This document shows, one piece after another, positions 46,023 through 57,650 of a stretch of 64,000 nt of DNA; the first letter of the stretch is position 1; each line of letters begins with the position of its first letter. A program made the position numbers and the translations under genes. This DNA comes from Xanthostigma xanthostigma (lineage: Eukaryota; Arthropoda; Insecta; Raphidioptera; Raphidiidae), in contig OY754475.1 in the NCBI GenBank assembly GCA_963575645.1, positions 22,110,509 through 22,174,508 on the forward strand, given 5' to 3'. The notes under the pieces are model-generated. The model was not told where the DNA came from. It was given only the letters and a program-made list of their open reading frames with translations, and did no database searches.

Positions 46023-46648
46023 TATATAGTTCAACTAGCGGATCCGGTTGTCCTGGCACAGACTTTGCTAGCAAAATATATTTTTTGAAATAAAATCTTT
46101 TATTTATGAATTTGAAAAAAATATTGCGAGGTGCTGGAAGGCTGAACATTTGGGATTATAATATATGTTTTTTTTAATCTGGAAACTGGAAAATCAAAAA
46201 CAAAATAAAAAAAATGCACTTTCGATCGAGGTATGAAAAAAAATATATAATTTATTATACTTACTATACATAATATGTGGGAAAATGGAGGTATTGCTTT
46301 TTAGTTTAGGAGGGCAGTATGAGTGGTAAATTCACATCAGCTGTGTCGATACATCGAGACGGAACGGCGTGTTATTATCGCAATCGTATTTATAACGGAG
46401 ACAAGCCGTGGTCCGGCCCAATCGGTGAATAGATTTATTAGTTGTGTAAACCTACACTTGTGCACGGAGCGGCAGCCGGAGAAATGATCCGGAATCGATT
46501 AAAAGGTCATCCGCACTTATATTGTCGGGCTCCGGGCGCATCAGATTTTATTTCTTGACAAGCCCTGTTTATATGTTGTCGTGTTCTTCATTAGCTCTAA
46601 AACTTTAAAATAACCTGACCAATAAGAAAAGTCAATAAATATCTACTG
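46023..46648. other. intergenic
   Basis: Only the short TTCATACC-family fragment at 46217-46245 is recognised. Confidence 0.35.
46217..46245 (+). repeat. right-end fragment of the TTCATACCTCG MITE
   Basis: CACTTTCGATCGAGGTATGA matches the right end at about 23728-23750. Confidence 0.5.
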
Positions 46649-47045
46649 CTAGTTGCTACCCGCGACTCCGCACGCGATTGCAATTAAAACGCGATGTTTA
46701 TACACTTTGATTTTTTCCAGAAGGCTTATGTGGTAATCATCCCCTATTTTATCTCTATGAGGGATGATTGTGCAAAAACGTTGAAACACGTAATTCTTAA
46801 TTTCTTATCGAAAACCTAAATATGAATTTTCACATCCCTAACTCGAGAAATGATAGATTCCTCATACAAACTTTCATCCCCTATTTTTACCCACTTCGGG
46901 ATTTTTTTGGAGACAAAGGGTAGCCTATGCCCTTCCTCAGGATGTAATGTATCTCCTTGCCAAATTTTATCGAAATCTGTTCAGCGGTTTACGCGTGAAA
47001 ACGTAACAAACAAACAAACTCACATTCGCATTTATAATATTAGGA
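46649..47045 (-). mobile_element. Helitron-like repeat
   Basis: Minus orientation: A|TCCTAATATTATAAATGCG at 47045 and CTAG at 46649-46652, with CGCGTGCGGAGTCGCGGG as hairpin. 397 bp. The start text is very common in lepidopteran DNA. Confidence 0.75.
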
Positions 47046-47689
47046 TACAGTTTAGATTGATGTCGCCAAATAGCAAAACATTGTGATACAAACAATAAAG
47101 TTCATGAATGAACTTTCAGCGTTTCACTTACTGAACAATGACTGGACCGTTGATAATATAAATAAAAAAATAGTTGGATATATAATTTACAGCGACGGTT
47201 CAGGGTTGAAAACGTCAATAAAACTACTTTATAACTGAGACGTCAACCCATTGTGTTGTCCATCACATAGCAAATCATATTGTGTTGATTAATGCCCTTC
47301 CACAACTGTTCAAGGCGCAGCGAACAAAACGTGTCCAGCAAAACCAATAAGGATGTTTATTTATAGGTAATTTACTCCACGAATATCGACCGTAATTCAT
47401 TAAATATTAAAGGTAGCTGAATGATAGTTCGGTACCAATTAACAGTGTCATCTTTCGGTACCAGTTTCGGTATCAGTATTCTGAATCGATTTTTGTTCAG
47501 TTTAACAAGCTTTCACACTTTTGACACTATTGCGTTTGTCATACGAAAGTGTAATCATTGGATTATTATTTTCAGCAGTGGCGGTTCGTCCGTGAGCGCT
47601 GCAGAGCAGCCAAAATATCTTCGGCACTTCATAATTTTAGAGTGAAATATATTTTCCATATTTTAAGCAAATATTTAATGCCAGGAAAT
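47046..47689. other. intergenic
   Basis: A lone hAT-like end CAGTGGCGGTTCGTCC lies at 47577. ACACTTTTGACACTATTGC at about 47513 recurs at 62330 and, in part, at the window end. No gene is seen. Confidence 0.35.
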
Positions 47690-48216
47690 CAGCTTTGCCA
47701 GACGTCCCGATTTTGGCGGGACGCCCCGATTTTTAAATCAAAATTAAATGTCCCGCGCGGGACAGACTCAGTCCCGATTTTCGGGGATAACTCGGGGATA
47801 ACTTTAAAAGAAATTAAATCTTCACAGAAATATCATGAATAAGTAATTCTTATAAATAATTATTCTGTTATTGTAAGTTGCAATTTGTAACACTCACTCC
47901 ACAGACTATTGTTTGAAACGCCATATTTTTTCTAATGAATAAAACTTTTTTGATTTTGATTTCAACTATTTAACGATAGGGTAAATCTGATTTAAAATAT
48001 TATATTTTTATTAAAATATATTTTCTATGGCTATTTTTGCTATCTATTGTCACGTAAACGTAATTTTAATTCAAATAAAAAAATAAATAGGTATTTGAAA
48101 ACTTCTGATTATATACGTTTTTTTACTATGTCCCGCTTTCGACGAAAGAATCCCGCTGTTTTTACTCAAAGAGTTCCAAAATCACGACTTGGCAAAAAAA
48201 AAATCTGGCAATGCTG
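47690..48216 (-). mobile_element. hAT MITE, GCGGGAC family, copy 2
   Basis: 527 bp, inverted relative to 37789-38549, flanked by a perfect CAGGAAAT (47682-47689, 48217-48224). Ends CAGCTTTGCCAGACG and TGGCAATGCTG. It has no Penelope-like insert and so shows the original form. Confidence 0.9.
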
Positions 48217-49939
48217 CAGGAAATACACAATCATAGGAAAGTCAACGTTAGGCAACATGGAGGGAGGGAAAGGTTCCAGGAGGGCTTAAACAGGACCACG
48301 TAGTTTATGGACAATCCTTTTTCATAATACTAGTTGTAGAGATTTTTTATGTTTCAAAAGCCAAGTCAAAATCGTGTCTTATTCAGTTTAATTGTTCAAA
48401 TGCTATTCTTCTGAGCCTGCATCGAACAATGTTATAATCGATGAGGCTACTTAAAATTATTCACACGTTTTCACATAAATTAAGTTCTTGAAAATCATCC
48501 AGAAAACATCTGACTGTCTGGCAAACAAAAAATAATAATTGGATATGCAACGAGGAGGAAAGAATAAAGCGCGGAGCTAAAAATCGTCGGGTTATTATTT
48601 CTTTTTACCCGACTACGGTGAAGCCAAAAGGAAGAGTTTAGCAGTCTATGTATGTTTGTATTTACGGATGTTCCACCGTAGCGCCTAAACTATTCATCCG
48701 ATTTTGATAAACAAGGTGTCAATCGATTCGTTATTATGGTCCGGGTAACATAGGCTACATTTATTTTTGAATTTTTGAATCCGTTGTCGGAATATCCAAA
48801 ATGCTTGAAAACATAATATTCGTTCTTGGAATTATTAGTTCGTAAACGTTTTCTCTATTCAAAATCAACAGCTCCGTGATTCTTATTAAGTCCTCCTAAG
48901 TCCATAACACGCACAAATAATAAAAAGTAACGTCCACGATCATGCTATCCTTTTCCATCGTACGGGTCTGTTGTGTCGAACCATGTTCTGTCTTTGTCTG
49001 TTGCATACCAAGGTATGTTTCAATTTACATACACAAACTCGACCCGGAGGCCTTATTCTTGAACTCGCGTTGACACATGCCTCGCTCGAGAAAAAGATAA
49101 AGTTACTTCGAAATATTGTTAAACAATTAAAACACAAGCCGTTTTCTATCAACAGTTCGCCAGCGGTGCAAAAGAAACGTCCACTTTAAAAATAAAACAT
49201 GGCGACCTACAAACAGCTGATTTAATTGTAGGTTATGTATTAATACTATGATTTGTTTTCTTCTGAGCAATTTGAGTTGCTCTAAAATAATTCTGAAATC
49301 TGAATTGACTTTGATATTCCTTTCAAATGGATTAAAGTTTCAAAAGTACACTTTGAAAATTAAATATGGCGACTAGCGAACAGCTGATTTATTGTAGGTT
49401 AGATATTTGAACGTTAATGTCTGTACACTAATTGTGTTGAAAGATACGCGACACGTTGAAAATGGCGATGCTGCGAGTGGCATAATATTTTGTCATGACG
49501 CAGTGTCGAGGAACGAACGCTAAACGCATTGTCCTCGCGTTGAAATGTGCCGTTCAAGAATAAGATATACATCCCCGAAGCAATTGCAGGAACTGTATCA
49601 CGGCTGGTGCCAACTCAACGTTTAGACTGTGAGTCGAGATCGTAAATCATGTTTGTATATACATGCTCGTGTTGAATATCACAGTCTTATTGTGTCAGGA
49701 GTTATTATTACTATGTGTCCAGACAGTTTTAACCCGTAAATCCACCACTCTGCACTCCCAAAGAGTATGCGTGTACCTGTTGCGGGGAGAGAAGATCAAA
49801 ACAAACGTTAGAATTAACTCAGAGCTAGTAGATCACATAGGTTACCTCGTTCCATTTGATCAAATTATTACATTGATCATAGACAACCATTTCCTGATGA
49901 TGCTAACGTGATTATGTATACTTTTTTATTTTTAATCTA
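48217..49939. other. intergenic with a short duplication
   Basis: About 49180-49235 and 49345-49410 repeat the words ATGGCGAC and AACAGCTGATTT-ATTGTAGGTTA. 48607-48800 resembles a dispersed repeat (ACCCGACTACGGTGAAGCCA). CTGATGATGCTAAC at 49894 matches the 6.87-kb motif. No gene is seen. Confidence 0.35.
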
Positions 49940-50338
49940 AAAAGAAAATGAGCCAGCTGTACTTATAAATAAGTTGCATAAACGCTCAAATCCATACGAT
50001 GTTAGGCAAACAACTCATGAACTGCCAGCTCACAACACTTCAAATTTAAAAAAAGCATTTGCTTATCTGGCGCCTAAATTACTAAATGAGCTTGATATCA
50101 CTATCTTAAACCAGGCCATTTCACATCGCAATCAAATGAAAACTTTTATTAAGATGATTAATACGAAGCTCGTAAATCGGCATTTATTGACCTTTACTTA
50201 AGACATGATTTAATCATTTTTAATTTTTATTGTTTTTCTGTTACTTTTATGTAATTTAAGGACAGATGGAAGACCAATCCGTATGGATTGAATCTGGTCC
50301 GATTGCCTTAGCAATAAATTATTCTATTCTATTCTATT
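49940..50338 (+). mobile_element. LINE 3' end with RT C-terminal tail and (ATTCT)n tail
   Basis: The frame to the TAA at 50199-50201 reads NKLHKRSNPYDVRQ, then LKKAFAYLAPKLLNELD and KTFIKMINTKLV. This is the NPY.VR ... SF.Y.APKL.N.LP ... FK..L pattern at the end of CR1-like reverse transcriptases. A 3' UTR of about 115 bases follows, then AATAAATT and four ATTCT-type units at 50319-50338. It is 5'-truncated. Confidence 0.75.
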
Positions 50339-50880
50339 AGGGTTTCGTATCTCAAAAGGAACCCTTATAGGATCACTTTGTTGTCCGTCTGTCTGTCAAG
50401 ACTCTTGGAAATCAAAACCTATAGGGTACATCCCGAATCATGAAATTTGACAAGAAGCAATGTCTTATAGCACAAGAAAAGGAAAAAATCCAAGTTACAT
50501 CACAGAAAAGAATAACGTTTTTGAACCGCAACAACATGCCACGCACGTATACATAATAACAGTTCTAATACCAAACAAGCGTCCGCTACCGGTGCGTTTA
50601 TACAGCACAATATGAGAACACTCGCATACAACACGGTACGACAACTAGGCTATCAGATATAGTCACGAGTTACAAGAGTTACAATACTGGTAGTCCGTTT
50701 GAACTCATTGCAATTACGCGCTTAGTTGGCAAACGGACCGCGACGTTTTTCGATGTATGGGGACAACAGTTTTCCAACGGCTAAGCGGGAAAAATCTTCG
50801 AAACTCGATTTCCGTGATGGACTAACTATTTACAAGTTCGTACGGAACCCTTGGTGCGCGAGTCCGACTCGCACTTGAAC
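50339..50880 (+). mobile_element. lepidopteran dispersed repeat
   Basis: Begins AGGGTTTCGTATCTC with a CTGTCTGTC run, and ends TACGGAACCCTTGGTGCG followed by the palindrome GCGAGTCCGACTCGC. The 3' palindrome suggests a Helitron-like end, but there is no CTAG. It starts exactly at the LINE tail. A 5' fragment lies at 12375. Confidence 0.6.
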
Positions 50881-51224
50881 GTTTCCCAATTTTTTCTTTC
50901 TAAGTGGGTACTACAAACATTCACAAACGGAAACATTTGTTTTGATCTTTTCTCGCCGCAGTAGGTATAGGCGCATTTATATTCGAAGCTGTTAAAAGTT
51001 TGACTTTTCAATCAGAAGAAAAACCTTCTTCAACTGTCGATAAATAATAGGTTTGACCGCTACACGAATTATTTATTTAGAATTTAAGCGTGTCGCGTTC
51101 TCATATTTCTTACTACGGTCCTTTAACAAACGATCTCGTATAGAATGAATGATTGTAGATTGTAGACGCTCGACAACTGAGTTCATGAACGTTAGATCCC
51201 AGCTCTGATTAGGGTAAGGCGGGT
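50881..51224. other. intergenic
   Basis: Nothing recognised. Confidence 0.35.
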
Positions 51225-51302
51225 AAATTTAGAGCATAGGAGTTTGATAGGTAATCGGCCATGGCCTTGAATAAGGAACCATTTCGACATTTATCTGGAA
51301 TG
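51225..51302 (-). mobile_element. tRNA-Ala-like SINE, 3' part only
   Basis: Matches the terminal 75 bases of 31543-31777 (ATCGGCCATGGCCTTGAATA) and stops exactly where the Penelope-like repeat begins. Confidence 0.75.
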
Positions 51303-51600
51303 TTCAAATCTGTGATTAACGTCTGATTGGAACTCTTCAATAAATAAAATTATCGACCAATTTTTCAGACAATATATTAACAAAAAAATATATAATTAAT
51401 ACATTAACGTTTCAATCCGGATTTGGATCTTCTTCAGAACTGATCTAAAAAATATAAAAAATAATTCATATTTAAATTCTAATTAGCTTTTAATTAGCTC
51501 TAATTAGAATTTAAATATTTATTATTTTTTATATTTTTTAGATCAGTTGTGAAGAAGGTTCAAATCCAGATTGAAAAGTTAATCTATTAATTATTCTAAA
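51303..51600. mobile_element. Penelope-like fragments in inverted arrangement
   Basis: A 38-base leader shared with 37893-37930 is followed by the repeat in minus orientation (51340-51480) and then a second, more diverged part in plus orientation (51510-51600). Each arm has the CTGAAGA-type motif with a stem and GAAAC or GAAAA (51409-51437 minus; 51550-51577 plus). Head-to-head arms of this kind are known for Penelope-like elements. Confidence 0.5.
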
Positions 51601-51733
51601 TATTGATGAAAAAAATTTCGAAATCGGAGGAGTAGTTTCGGAGATTACCTCCTACATCCAAATTTAAAAATTGTAGAACGGGCCCATTTCCGAATAGAGC
51701 GATGTATCGAATGTCCAAATACCGTAAGGCCGC

Positions 51734-52120
51734 TGCACACTAGGCTAGAAACACTGCTTGGACTTCTGCTGGCTCGTGGGCTGAGTACGAAGCTGTAAAT
51801 GACATCACTGCGGGCTCGCCTGCGATAAGTTTTAAAATTAGAACAGGGACTATTTTTCTTGCTAAGTCCGCTGCTTGCTCAGAGCATGAACCAATCAGGA
51901 AACAGTATCTTGTCACGTCCCACAAACAAACACTGTGCCTGCATAGTGTGTGTTCTGTTCAGAGACAATAACCATGCACTTTTGTTACCGTTCTATCACT
52001 GCGCGTGCACAGGGAAAGCTTGTAAAGACGTCTCGTGTGAAGCGAGCACATAATAGCAATCAAGAAAACTAGTGATGAAATCTAGCAAGGAACCTAGCGG
52101 CAAATCCAGCCTCGTGTGCA
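51734..52120 (+). mobile_element. CACACGAGGC MITE
   Basis: Ends TGCACACTAGGCTAGAAAC and, complemented, TGCACACGAGGCTGGATTTG. Shares its whole length with 59812-60199. No target duplication is clear, so the superfamily is open. Non-coding. Confidence 0.75.
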
Positions 52121-52449
52121 ACCGACTTTAGCTGTTAATCAACCGGCCTGGTTTAATTGCGTTATTATAAAGTTGAAGTGATGCAATAAATGCCTTATTA
52201 CAAAGCAATTCGTACATTGGCGTACCGTCAGGGTTAATTGCAGGCACAATTATTTAATAATAATTAATGACCATAACTGTATAATGGATACGCGGATGGT
52301 CTCATCATCAATGTTGACCATCGCTGGACCGTAGCACCTGAAGGGCTGGGAGCGAGCGAATGCCTTGCCGTATACATGGATGCTAATAAAACGGACAGTT
52401 TTATTATTAAATTGTAATTTTATGAACGTACGAAGGACCTTCAAAAATC

Positions 52450-52587
52450 TTACGTCGAGTAATTTTATATGAATTTATAAAGAAATGGAGATTTCGAAAA
52501 TGTAGAAAAAATATATGTCGCAATTTGAAGTACAATAAAATACACGTCAGCAGTTTTCGATAGTTTCTCGAGTTGAATAAAATTCTA
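52450..52587. repeat. one-armed relative of the 35.7-kb foldback MITE
   Basis: GAGATTTCGAAAATGTAGAAAA and AGCAGTTTTCGATAGTTTCT match the right arm of 35677-36217. It is cut by the Helitron at 52588. Confidence 0.5.
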
Positions 52588-53060
52588 CTAGCGTGACCTG
52601 TGCGAATTATTCGCACTAATAATTATCACTTTACAAAATTATTTTTTAAATATGATTGCAGGTATTCAATTCGTTTCACACTGCTTATAACGTTCTTCTT
52701 TTTGTTGTCTTACAATATGAAGCTCAGATAACAGATCGAAGAAATATTTTACTAAAATTGTCATATAGAGGCGCAAGTAGCAAAAGCGTTGTTCAGCGTT
52801 GCCCGTCAGATGGCAGTATGCAGTATTTACAATATGAAGGTCAGATGACAGATCGAAGTGTTAACGTTACGCCGTCAGATGGCAGACGTTTAATTTAATT
52901 AATTTACAAAAACAATAGCAATAATAAATTTTTTAGTTGTCGATGTCAATAGAGCAAGCAATTATCTGTAAAATGATATATAATTTATGTGGAGAAATTG
53001 TGAGGTTTTTTCTAAAAAGGGAGGCAAACATCTTAAACCTTAGCGTATTAATATATATGA
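52588..53060 (-). mobile_element. non-autonomous Helitron, complete copy
   Basis: Minus-strand copy of 20360-20828: A|TCATATATATTAATACGC at 53060, hairpin and CTAG|T at 52588. 473 bp, highly similar throughout. Confidence 0.9.
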
Positions 53061-53427
53061 TTCGATTTTTTTTTTATTTAGTGAGGTACAATCACTGTTG
53101 CCACTTTCGTTGAACCATTGTATATACACGCACTGAATTGGCAAAAGAAATAACAGGCGAGACAAAGACAACGCGCTCTGCGCAGAGACGTACGCGCATG
53201 TATCTATCTTCATCTCGCTTAAACAACTGCTAATGAGGACAATAAATTATAGCATAATTTGTTGGAAATGTCAGAAACGAGCGAGTCCACTTTATTATAT
53301 GGCTTTTAATTAGGTTTGTTCAACACACATTTTTGGTAATAAAACGTAGGTTCTCTTCTATTCGTCCGATCCGGTACTGAACCACCGTCTGTCCAAAGAC
53401 GAATAATAAAGGTGCTCTTGTCTAGTA
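53061..53427. other. intergenic
   Basis: No recognised feature. Confidence 0.35.
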
Positions 53428-53630
53428 CGGTGCAAACTCCATTTAACGTCACTTGATATAACGACAAACTCCATAAAACGTCGAAATTACTTAACTCTAG
53501 TCGGTTTACCTTGTTGCTCATATACAAATGTTGCAATCTAAATAACGACAACAATACGTCATCATTAAGCAATAAACAGTACTTGTTTGTTATTTTGTTG
53601 CTTTGTTGTCGGTATCATGCGTACCGAAGC
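53428..53630 (+). mobile_element. Tigger-type MITE, left half
   Basis: CGGTGCAAACTCCATTTAACG through TGTTGTCGGTATCATGCGTA match 4323-4550. It stops where the hairpin at 53630-53682 starts. Confidence 0.75.
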
Positions 53631-53682
53631 AAAATAATATCCCTTTTTTTATTTATATATAAAAAAAGGGATATTGTTTTGG
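53630..53682. repeat. strong hairpin
   Basis: CAAAATAATATCCCTTTTTT and the complementary AAAAAAGGGATATTGTTTTG form arms of about 22 bp with one mismatch around a loop of a few AT bases. Confidence 0.7.
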
Positions 53683-53817
53683 AATTTTATGATTTATAAT
53701 TCAAATTTTTAATTTGTCAGTAAACTGATGTGATAATTTTCTTTCAAGAAATAAGTTTCAATCAACATGTGGGGATTAGTATATTGTTTTGACATATCGT
53801 TAAAGCTGTAAAGTTGC

Positions 53818-53850
53818 CTGATGATGTATTAATAAAAATACGAAACGTTG
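53818..53850 (+). other. hammerhead-like core motif
   Basis: CTGATGA, one base, stem GTATT, loop AATAAA, stem AATAC, then GAAACG. The spacing mirrors 37965-37994. A canonical hammerhead has no base between CTGANGA and the stem, so self-cleavage is doubtful. This is probably the 3' end of a Penelope-like or LINE-like element. Confidence 0.4.
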
Positions 53851-53907
53851 CAAATTTACAATCATTTAACGTGTTAAATTTGTCCACATACCCGTAATAA
53901 AGCTTAT

Positions 53908-54042
53908 AAAAAGAAGAACGTTATAAGCAGTGTGCAAAATTAGAAACGAATTGAATACCTGCAATCATATTTAAAAAATAATTGTGTAAAGTGATAATTA
54001 TTATACTTATTTAGTGCGAATTATTCGCACAGGTCACACTAG
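53908..54042 (+). mobile_element. non-autonomous Helitron, 3' part
   Basis: Matches 20694-20828, including GTGCGAATTATTCGCAC and CTAG|T. The 5' two thirds are absent. Confidence 0.85.
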
Positions 54043-54360
54043 TTTTATATATTATTATGAGTAAAATCGTAAAAAAATAATTCATTGCGCAATGGTCAAG
54101 TTAAAACGGGACCTCGCTCGGAAGAGCTGTCCAAAGTACAGTACCGGACCGCTGATTTTTGGTAATAAAATGTGGGTTTAATATGATAGAGTAGGTGCAA
54201 TTTAGTTTCTATTTATTAATTAACATGTTATTCATCTAATTATGTCTAAACGACATAGCATGGACGACACATCTATATACAAACTTGAAAACGACTGCCG
54301 GTTTATATTTATATAAATAAACATAAAACAAACATCATAAAAAAATATTTTGTAACATAG
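54043..54360. other. intergenic
   Basis: Nothing recognised. Confidence 0.35.
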
Positions 54361-54749
54361 CTATAGCCACTATACCCACGGATACGCACACGATTGAGAT
54401 GAAACACGACAGCGACGACAGTATTACTGTTTTGCCGAGCACATTTTTTTCATATACCCGTACTTCCACCATAAAATTACTGTGCTTCCATCAGGTATTC
54501 AAATTTAGTCAATTTATTCAGGATTTTTATTTTGTATCGAAATAAAATATAGCCTTAGTACTCAGCGATAGTGTAGTTTTTTATTAGTGAAAAGCATTTT
54601 TTTTAACGCGATAATATATAGTCTATGTCCATCCTGAAAGTCCATTCTAAATATTGGTGAAACATTTTTTTTAATCGGATGAGTAGTTTCGAAGATTACC
54701 TCTTACACCCAAACTTACAAAATGTACCTCTTTATGATATTAGTATAGA
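54361..54749 (-). mobile_element. Helitron-like repeat
   Basis: Minus orientation: A|TCTATACTAATATCATAAAG at 54749, and a decayed hairpin (CGTGTGCGTATCCGTGGGTA) near 54385. The final CTAG is lost. Confidence 0.6.
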
Positions 54750-54778
54750 TGAAAATGAGTGAATAATTTATACATCCA

Positions 54779-55196
54779 CTAGCGGTCCATCCCGGTTTCA
54801 CCCGGGTGCGATAGATATAATTCTGCAAAATGTATTTCGTTTGCGGCCCGGCGTCTGAACTAATTAGCTTTGAGCAAATTCTACCAGATTTGTTTCTGAA
54901 CTAATAGCTTTGAGCGAATTCTTACAGATGTCGCTACTTGAAACTAAAACATTTTTTTGTGTGCTTCTGAACTAATAGTTTTGAGTAAATTCTATCAGAT
55001 GTTACATGTTACTAAAACAGTTTTTTTTTTTTTTGAGAAAACACCGTAATTTTGTACACAATATTTTATTAAAAGTATGCTATAGCGTATAAGTTGCACC
55101 GAGCCAGGCACATTCACAAAATTTCATTTAATCGGTTAAGTGGTCTCGGAGATTAGCGCGGTCAAAATTGTGACACGAGAATTTTGTATGTATAGA
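54779..55196 (-). mobile_element. Helitron-like repeat, family R1
   Basis: Minus orientation: A|TCTATACATACAAAATTC at 55196, hairpin CCCGGGTGAAACCGGG and CTAG at 54779. Three internal variants of CTGAACTAATAGCTTTGAGC (read on plus) are present. 418 bp. Confidence 0.8.
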
Positions 55197-56848
55197 TATT
55201 CTACAATCTCTCTCTCCCTGTCTCGTCTCGTCTCTCTCTTTCCGGATAATTCCTTATACGTAAATAAAATCAAAGTACAGAAAAATTTCGAATTTCACGT
55301 TAACATGAGGACGACGGGTGCACAACGATGTTCTGAACAACGGCCGCACGCAATAAACTCTATATACACAACACGTGTAACAATGATAATAATATTATAA
55401 CTATAAGAAAATGGCACGGAACCTTGTTTTAATGTAAATACTCGAAGAACCCTCTCAATATTTGATTCCGTGACAACTTTATTCCCATATATCTCTCTTA
55501 CATATCTCATTTCATCCTGTAATATTTTATTCGACCATAATGTACTGTGGTGTCGTTATCTTAACTATTTATCTAAACTCCTACACGAACGTATACATAC
55601 ACACAAACACACACAGACTAAAAAAAGTTCGGTATTACCTGTCTAGTTTTGCTGTGCGTTCCGAAAATATACGAACGAACGCGAACGATATTCAATTGTT
55701 AGAAAACAAGTGATCTGACGTTCATCAACTGTTTCTTATTTACCAGGACAAGATTTTTTGAATGGATTGCATAGAAAATGTATGAAAAATGGTTCCCAAA
55801 AAAAAAACTACCGAGCCGATTTATTTAAGAAAATACATGAGGGGCACTTGCCTCTATACTGCGAATGTGTTTCGGGCAATAGCCCCTTCAATTTTTTATG
55901 GCAGTTCTTACTTTCAAAATAAACTAGATTTAACAGAGGTGGCACGCGACAGATTATTATGGGCATGGCAATCGAAATAATTAAAAATATGTTAGATGTC
56001 AAAAAAATTGACTATCACCAAATAACAAATATGAAAAAGTTTCATGGCGCTCAATGTATTTTATCAAAATTATTATTTTTATCTGTTTGATTAATTTTTT
56101 TGACAACTAAATTTCTTTGGCAGCTTGTCGCATGGTTACAAAAAATTTTTGAAAAAAATTGCCCCTGACCTAGAAGTATATATCTTTCTTCGCATATGAC
56201 TTTTTGACCAGATTTTCATGTACCAATTGATCCTAAATAAATTATTTAAAATCAGGTAAAAGCGACAAAAGCAGCTTAAATTTGACACAAATGTATTTAC
56301 AGAAAAAACATTTCAAAAAAAGCTAAATTTCTCAGTCTTTTTATCCTGCATTTGTAAAGAAAAAACTTGAAAATATTAATTAGACTTCCCGTAATTCGAA
56401 ATATCATGTCGTTCTGTTAAGAAATATTGACCAAGTATTTTGATACAATTTTAGGGCAAAAAAGTGTGTTTTTTCGTCGGGCTTTTTTTATTTTAATTAT
56501 GATTTTGTCTCTCGATGCTTGCCATTTTTGGAACTGCGCATACCGCGTTTTAAAACACTGCAACAAGACATTAAAATGTTAAATCACGCTAGTACACTGT
56601 ACAGTTTATCTTCGCTTATTTTTGCGACTTGCTCGATATGTTTTTGGAACGCAGCGTAGCAGAACTTATAATATTACGGTACAGTGCGACGTGGTACAAT
56701 GGTTTACCTGCCTCCATATGTATTCTTGTATGTTTAACACCTGATGCCTGCCAGACAAGCGTACATATAAAGCTAAACCAAAATTAATTTTGTATCACAA
56801 TTGCAATGGTCCTTTTTTTACACTCGATGCGAACCATAGAGATATTAG
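55197..56848. other. intergenic, AT-rich
   Basis: CT-rich tract at 55208-55240. A 63-codon frame at 55789-55980 shows no recognisable motif. Otherwise nothing. Confidence 0.35.
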
Positions 56849-57051
56849 ACTAGAGTACGCGAGTGAGCCGTGAAAGTGTCTGCAATTCAGACAGAGAGAA
56901 AAGTTCCTTATCTCTATGGTAACTAATGATACAAAACAATGCTGATTTGAGTAAACAAATATCTGCTTTTCTGGGCTTTCTGCAGCGTTCTCTCTCTCTC
57001 AACTGAGGACACTTTCACGTATGACAAACATACGAACTAGCGCACTCTAGT
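56849..57051. mobile_element. short MITE (ACTAGAGTNCGC ends)
   Basis: ACTAGAGTACGC and GTGAAAGTGTC at the left match, inverted, GACACTTTCAC and GCGCACTCTAGT at the right. A fragment of the family lies at 59317-59360. Confidence 0.6.
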
Positions 57052-57092
57052 TCTATTCAAATAAATAAAATTGAAGTGTCTGTTTGTAATAT

Positions 57093-57190
57093 AGTCAAAC
57101 CTGCTTGAGAACTGAGTAAGCGAGAAAACTCTCTAAGTGAGAGTAATTGTCGGGTACCGTCTTTGAAACCCTCTAAAACCTCGTAACTTA
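57093..57190 (+). repeat. possible pogo/Tigger-like end
   Basis: AGTCAAACCTGCTTGAGAAC resembles pogo-type termini. Only one end is visible. Confidence 0.25.
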
Positions 57191-57267
57191 GTCTGTACTT
57201 GAACAGTTTTAAAGATTTCTAGAGCGAATTTTCAGTTTTCATCACGTTTTTCTGTTTATGTTTTTAT

Positions 57268-57465
57268 ACACATATAAATAAAATGTACCTATATTTGTTC
57301 CGGCTAATCTTCGAAACGACTGAACAGATTTTGATGGGAATTTCACTGGAAGGTAGCTGATGTTATATATAAGGAGTAACTTAGGCTACTTTTATTTTAG
57401 AAAAAAATTGGGGTTCCGCGGAAGAAAATAAATTCCACGCGGACAAAGTTGCGGGTTACAGCTAG
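57268..57465 (+). mobile_element. Helitron-like repeat
   Basis: Ends CCACGCGGACAAAGTTGCGG, GTTACAG, CTAG|T at 57462-57465, and carries CTAATCTTCGAAACGACTGA near its start. Its 5' edge is uncertain. Confidence 0.6.
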
Positions 57466-57529
57466 TCTAAGATAATAAAGAGACAGTGTATTTTACACTA
57501 CACACTGCGGAAGTAAAACTGGTATAATT

Positions 57530-57650
57530 GTAAAAAAAAAATATAATAAAATGACACCGACCGCCGGGATAGAACCTGCGACCTTTAGCTTACGAGGCAT
57601 CTCGCTACCAACTTAGCTTGACGTTCTGCAGCCGATTTCTGTAGTTACAA
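57530..57650 (-). mobile_element. second tRNA-derived SINE family, copy 2
   Basis: On the minus strand, AGTTGGTAGCGAGATGCC (A box region) and GGTTCTATCCC (B box) are followed by CGGTGTCATTTTATTATAT. Layout and tail match 27795-27905. Confidence 0.6.
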
